Shown here: one piece after another, positions 62,295 to 64,000 of the stretch
Layout: each line of letters starts with the position of its first letter
Position numbering within the stretch: position 1 is the first letter of the stretch
From: Luscinia megarhynchos
Lineage: Eukaryota; Chordata; Aves; Passeriformes; Turdidae
Direction of reading: 5' to 3'
DNA length: 64,000 nt
NCBI GenBank assembly: GCA_034336665.1
Contig: CM067588.1
Coordinates: 4,962,655-5,026,654 of the forward strand
Made by a program: the position numbers and the translations under genes
The notes under the pieces: model-generated
What the model saw: only the letters and a program-made list of their open reading frames with translations
The model's database searches: none
Told to the model about the DNA's origin: nothing

Positions 62295-64000
62295 CTGCAC
62301 GAGTTGAGAAAACAGAGCTGTCAGTCTTACACCCAGGGATCAGAGCAAAGGGCTGACAAGCAGCTGGTAATCTGTCCACACAAGCCCTGATGGGATCCAG
62401 GGCAGGTTCTGTGATATGAAGGCCCCTGTGGAAGCTGCTGTTGACAGGGTTTGAGGGGATGAGTGAAGTGATCAAGGCTGCACAGGCCATGGACACAACT
62501 CCCCGTGGTCAGAGGAGGAATTCAGCTATTTCACATCCCCTGGGGCTCCCCAGCCTGCCAGCAGCAGCACCTGCTACTCACCATCCATGTCCCAGCGAAC
62601 TGAGCAGCTCCCCCGCGTTTGGGGGGTGTTTTTCTGCAGCGAGCACTGCCACAGGCATGTAAACACCGCACCGAGGTCACAGACAGACCTCCAGCTTTTT
62701 GGGAAACTGGCACCAGCATATCTGAGCACTCTGGGGAAAACTGCTCCTTGTGTGGTTTGTGTTTGCTCTCAATTACTCCCTTCACGCTCATGCTGGGAAC
62801 TCAGCAGTGCCTTTAGCTGGGACAGGACCAGCAATTCAGCAGCCCACACATCTGGGAGGATGCCTGAAGCCAGGGCACTGCAGGTAATTACAGCCACCCA
62901 ATGTGAGACAGGCAGGCTGACTCACCTGGAGCCGGTGGGGCTCTGCCAGCAGCACAGAGCCTCTCCTGAGCCCTGACTCACGGCTGGGCTGGCTCCGAGG
63001 GGCTGGGCTGCCTCGGGGACACACCTGGGCACCAGGCACCCATGTGCAGGGCACACCTGCTCTGGTGGCCGGGCTGGGATGGGGTCTGGGGGCAGCTTTC
63101 ACCGCAATGTCAGAAAGACACAAAGCTCTGAAGGAGCATCCAGGGAGGGACACGATGGGCAGTGCCCAGGGACACAGCGTCCTGCCCCATTCCCAAGCCC
63201 CATCCAGCCCGCTGCGTTCCTGCTCACCCCGGGCAGCTGTTAACAGCCCTTGACAAAGGAAATGTTATCCTGCCATCAGCCCGTGCCTCTCCCCAGCCAT
63301 TTCCTGCGCACAAAAGCCTGGATAATGATTGAGCCCCTGCCCTTTGCCTTTCACTGCCGTTATCACCCGTTTTCACATCAGATTGCTACGGGATTCCAAA
63401 GTCTCCTGGATCAAAGGTCAGTTGGATTTGTTGATGCAGCCCCATCCAGGCTCAGACAGCACTTTGCAGTTACACACTGCCCTGGCTGGGAGTCAGGAGC
63501 TGCTGGGGCAGAGCTGGTTCAACAGCAGCACCTGGGCTCCTGTGGAAGAGCCCTGGAATGCCCCAGCTTTGGCCAAAATCAAAGGAAAAGACATCTTTCA
63601 CTTGCTACATGCATCACCCTGCAGATGAGCAAAGATCCCCTATAACCACAAGGGAATGTGCCAGTTACTGTGACCCAGGAGTGAGGGAATTCACATCCCT
63701 GGGATTGCACAAAGGACCAGACAATTCTGTGCTGATGGAGAAGCCAAGTGCTGCAAAGGCATCAGGGCAGATCCTGAACTTCATCTGAGAGCCAGAGGGA
63801 AGACAAAGACCAAGAGAGGCACTCCAAGAGCTGATAGTTAAATTGTCCAGAGCAATGAGATACCAAAATCACAAATAAAAAAGCCCCAGCAGTTCCCATT
63901 TACTATGGAAATCCATTGCTGCTGGTTCCCAGAGCACCCCCAGGGCACCTGCAGGGAAAACAAAGATGTCTGAGCTCTGCTTTAGCAGCAGCATATGCAT
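61917..64000 (-). other. C6orf132 upstream introns
   Basis: Apart from the exon at 62,219-62,294 I see no further coding exon. Donor-like GTGAGT sites at 62,580 and 62,930 are not preceded by sequence resembling this family. No tandem repeat or recognised transposon stands out. Confidence 0.45.

Noticed and set aside
62531..63153. Donor-like GTGAGT sites at 62,580 and 62,930 as further C6orf132 exons
   Set aside because: The preceding sequence does not resemble the N-terminal part of this family and no matching acceptor in frame is convincing.

Overview
This is vertebrate nuclear DNA, almost certainly from a bird and probably a passerine microchromosome. Coding sequence is split into small exons with GT/AG borders. 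The left half is very GC-rich, CR1-like LINE ends and a broken avian-type retroviral pol fragment are present, and no prokaryotic gene organisation is visible. Three protein-coding genes can be supported, all on the minus strand: SNRPE (32,724-34,813), ZC3H11A (37,054-48,985, with its promoter probably near 53.4 kb) and the 3' part of a C6orf132 homologue (58,286 to beyond the right edge). SNRPE and ZC3H11A are also neighbours on human 1q32.1, while C6orf132 is on human 6p21. From general knowledge, the avian chromosome homologous to chicken chromosome 26 joins these two blocks, so the window probably comes from there.

Layout. 1-32.1 kb: no gene found. This stretch is a succession of more than twenty unrelated minisatellite arrays (units of about 6 to 100 bp) separated by short unique islands. 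Several islands are CpG-rich or carry dense SOX-, GATA- or homeodomain-like motifs and look like regulatory elements. By human gene order this would be the SNRPE-SOX13 interval, but no SOX13 exon is visible. 32.6-35.6 kb: SNRPE with five coding exons, and an unusual 18-copy, 43-bp array over its promoter. 36.2-53.5 kb: ZC3H11A with sixteen coding exons that splice in frame to about 803 residues; its introns carry more minisatellites, CR1-like repeats and copies of its own splice boundaries. 53.5-55.1 kb: a promoter-side tandem duplication and another minisatellite. 55.1-55.8 kb: a decayed endogenous retrovirus pol fragment. 55.8-58.3 kb: plain sequence that probably includes the C6orf132 3'UTR. 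58.3-62.3 kb: three C6orf132 exons, one of 2.8 kb with two single-base frameshifts.

SNRPE is a core Sm protein of the spliceosome, ZC3H11A is a nuclear CCCH zinc-finger protein linked to mRNA export, and the C6orf132 product is an uncharacterised proline-rich protein. Nothing in the sequence shows that they act together. Almost all very long open reading frames in the left half come from tandem repeats and are not annotated as genes. Exon borders were read by eye from splice consensus and frame continuity; repeat boundaries and copy numbers are approximate.
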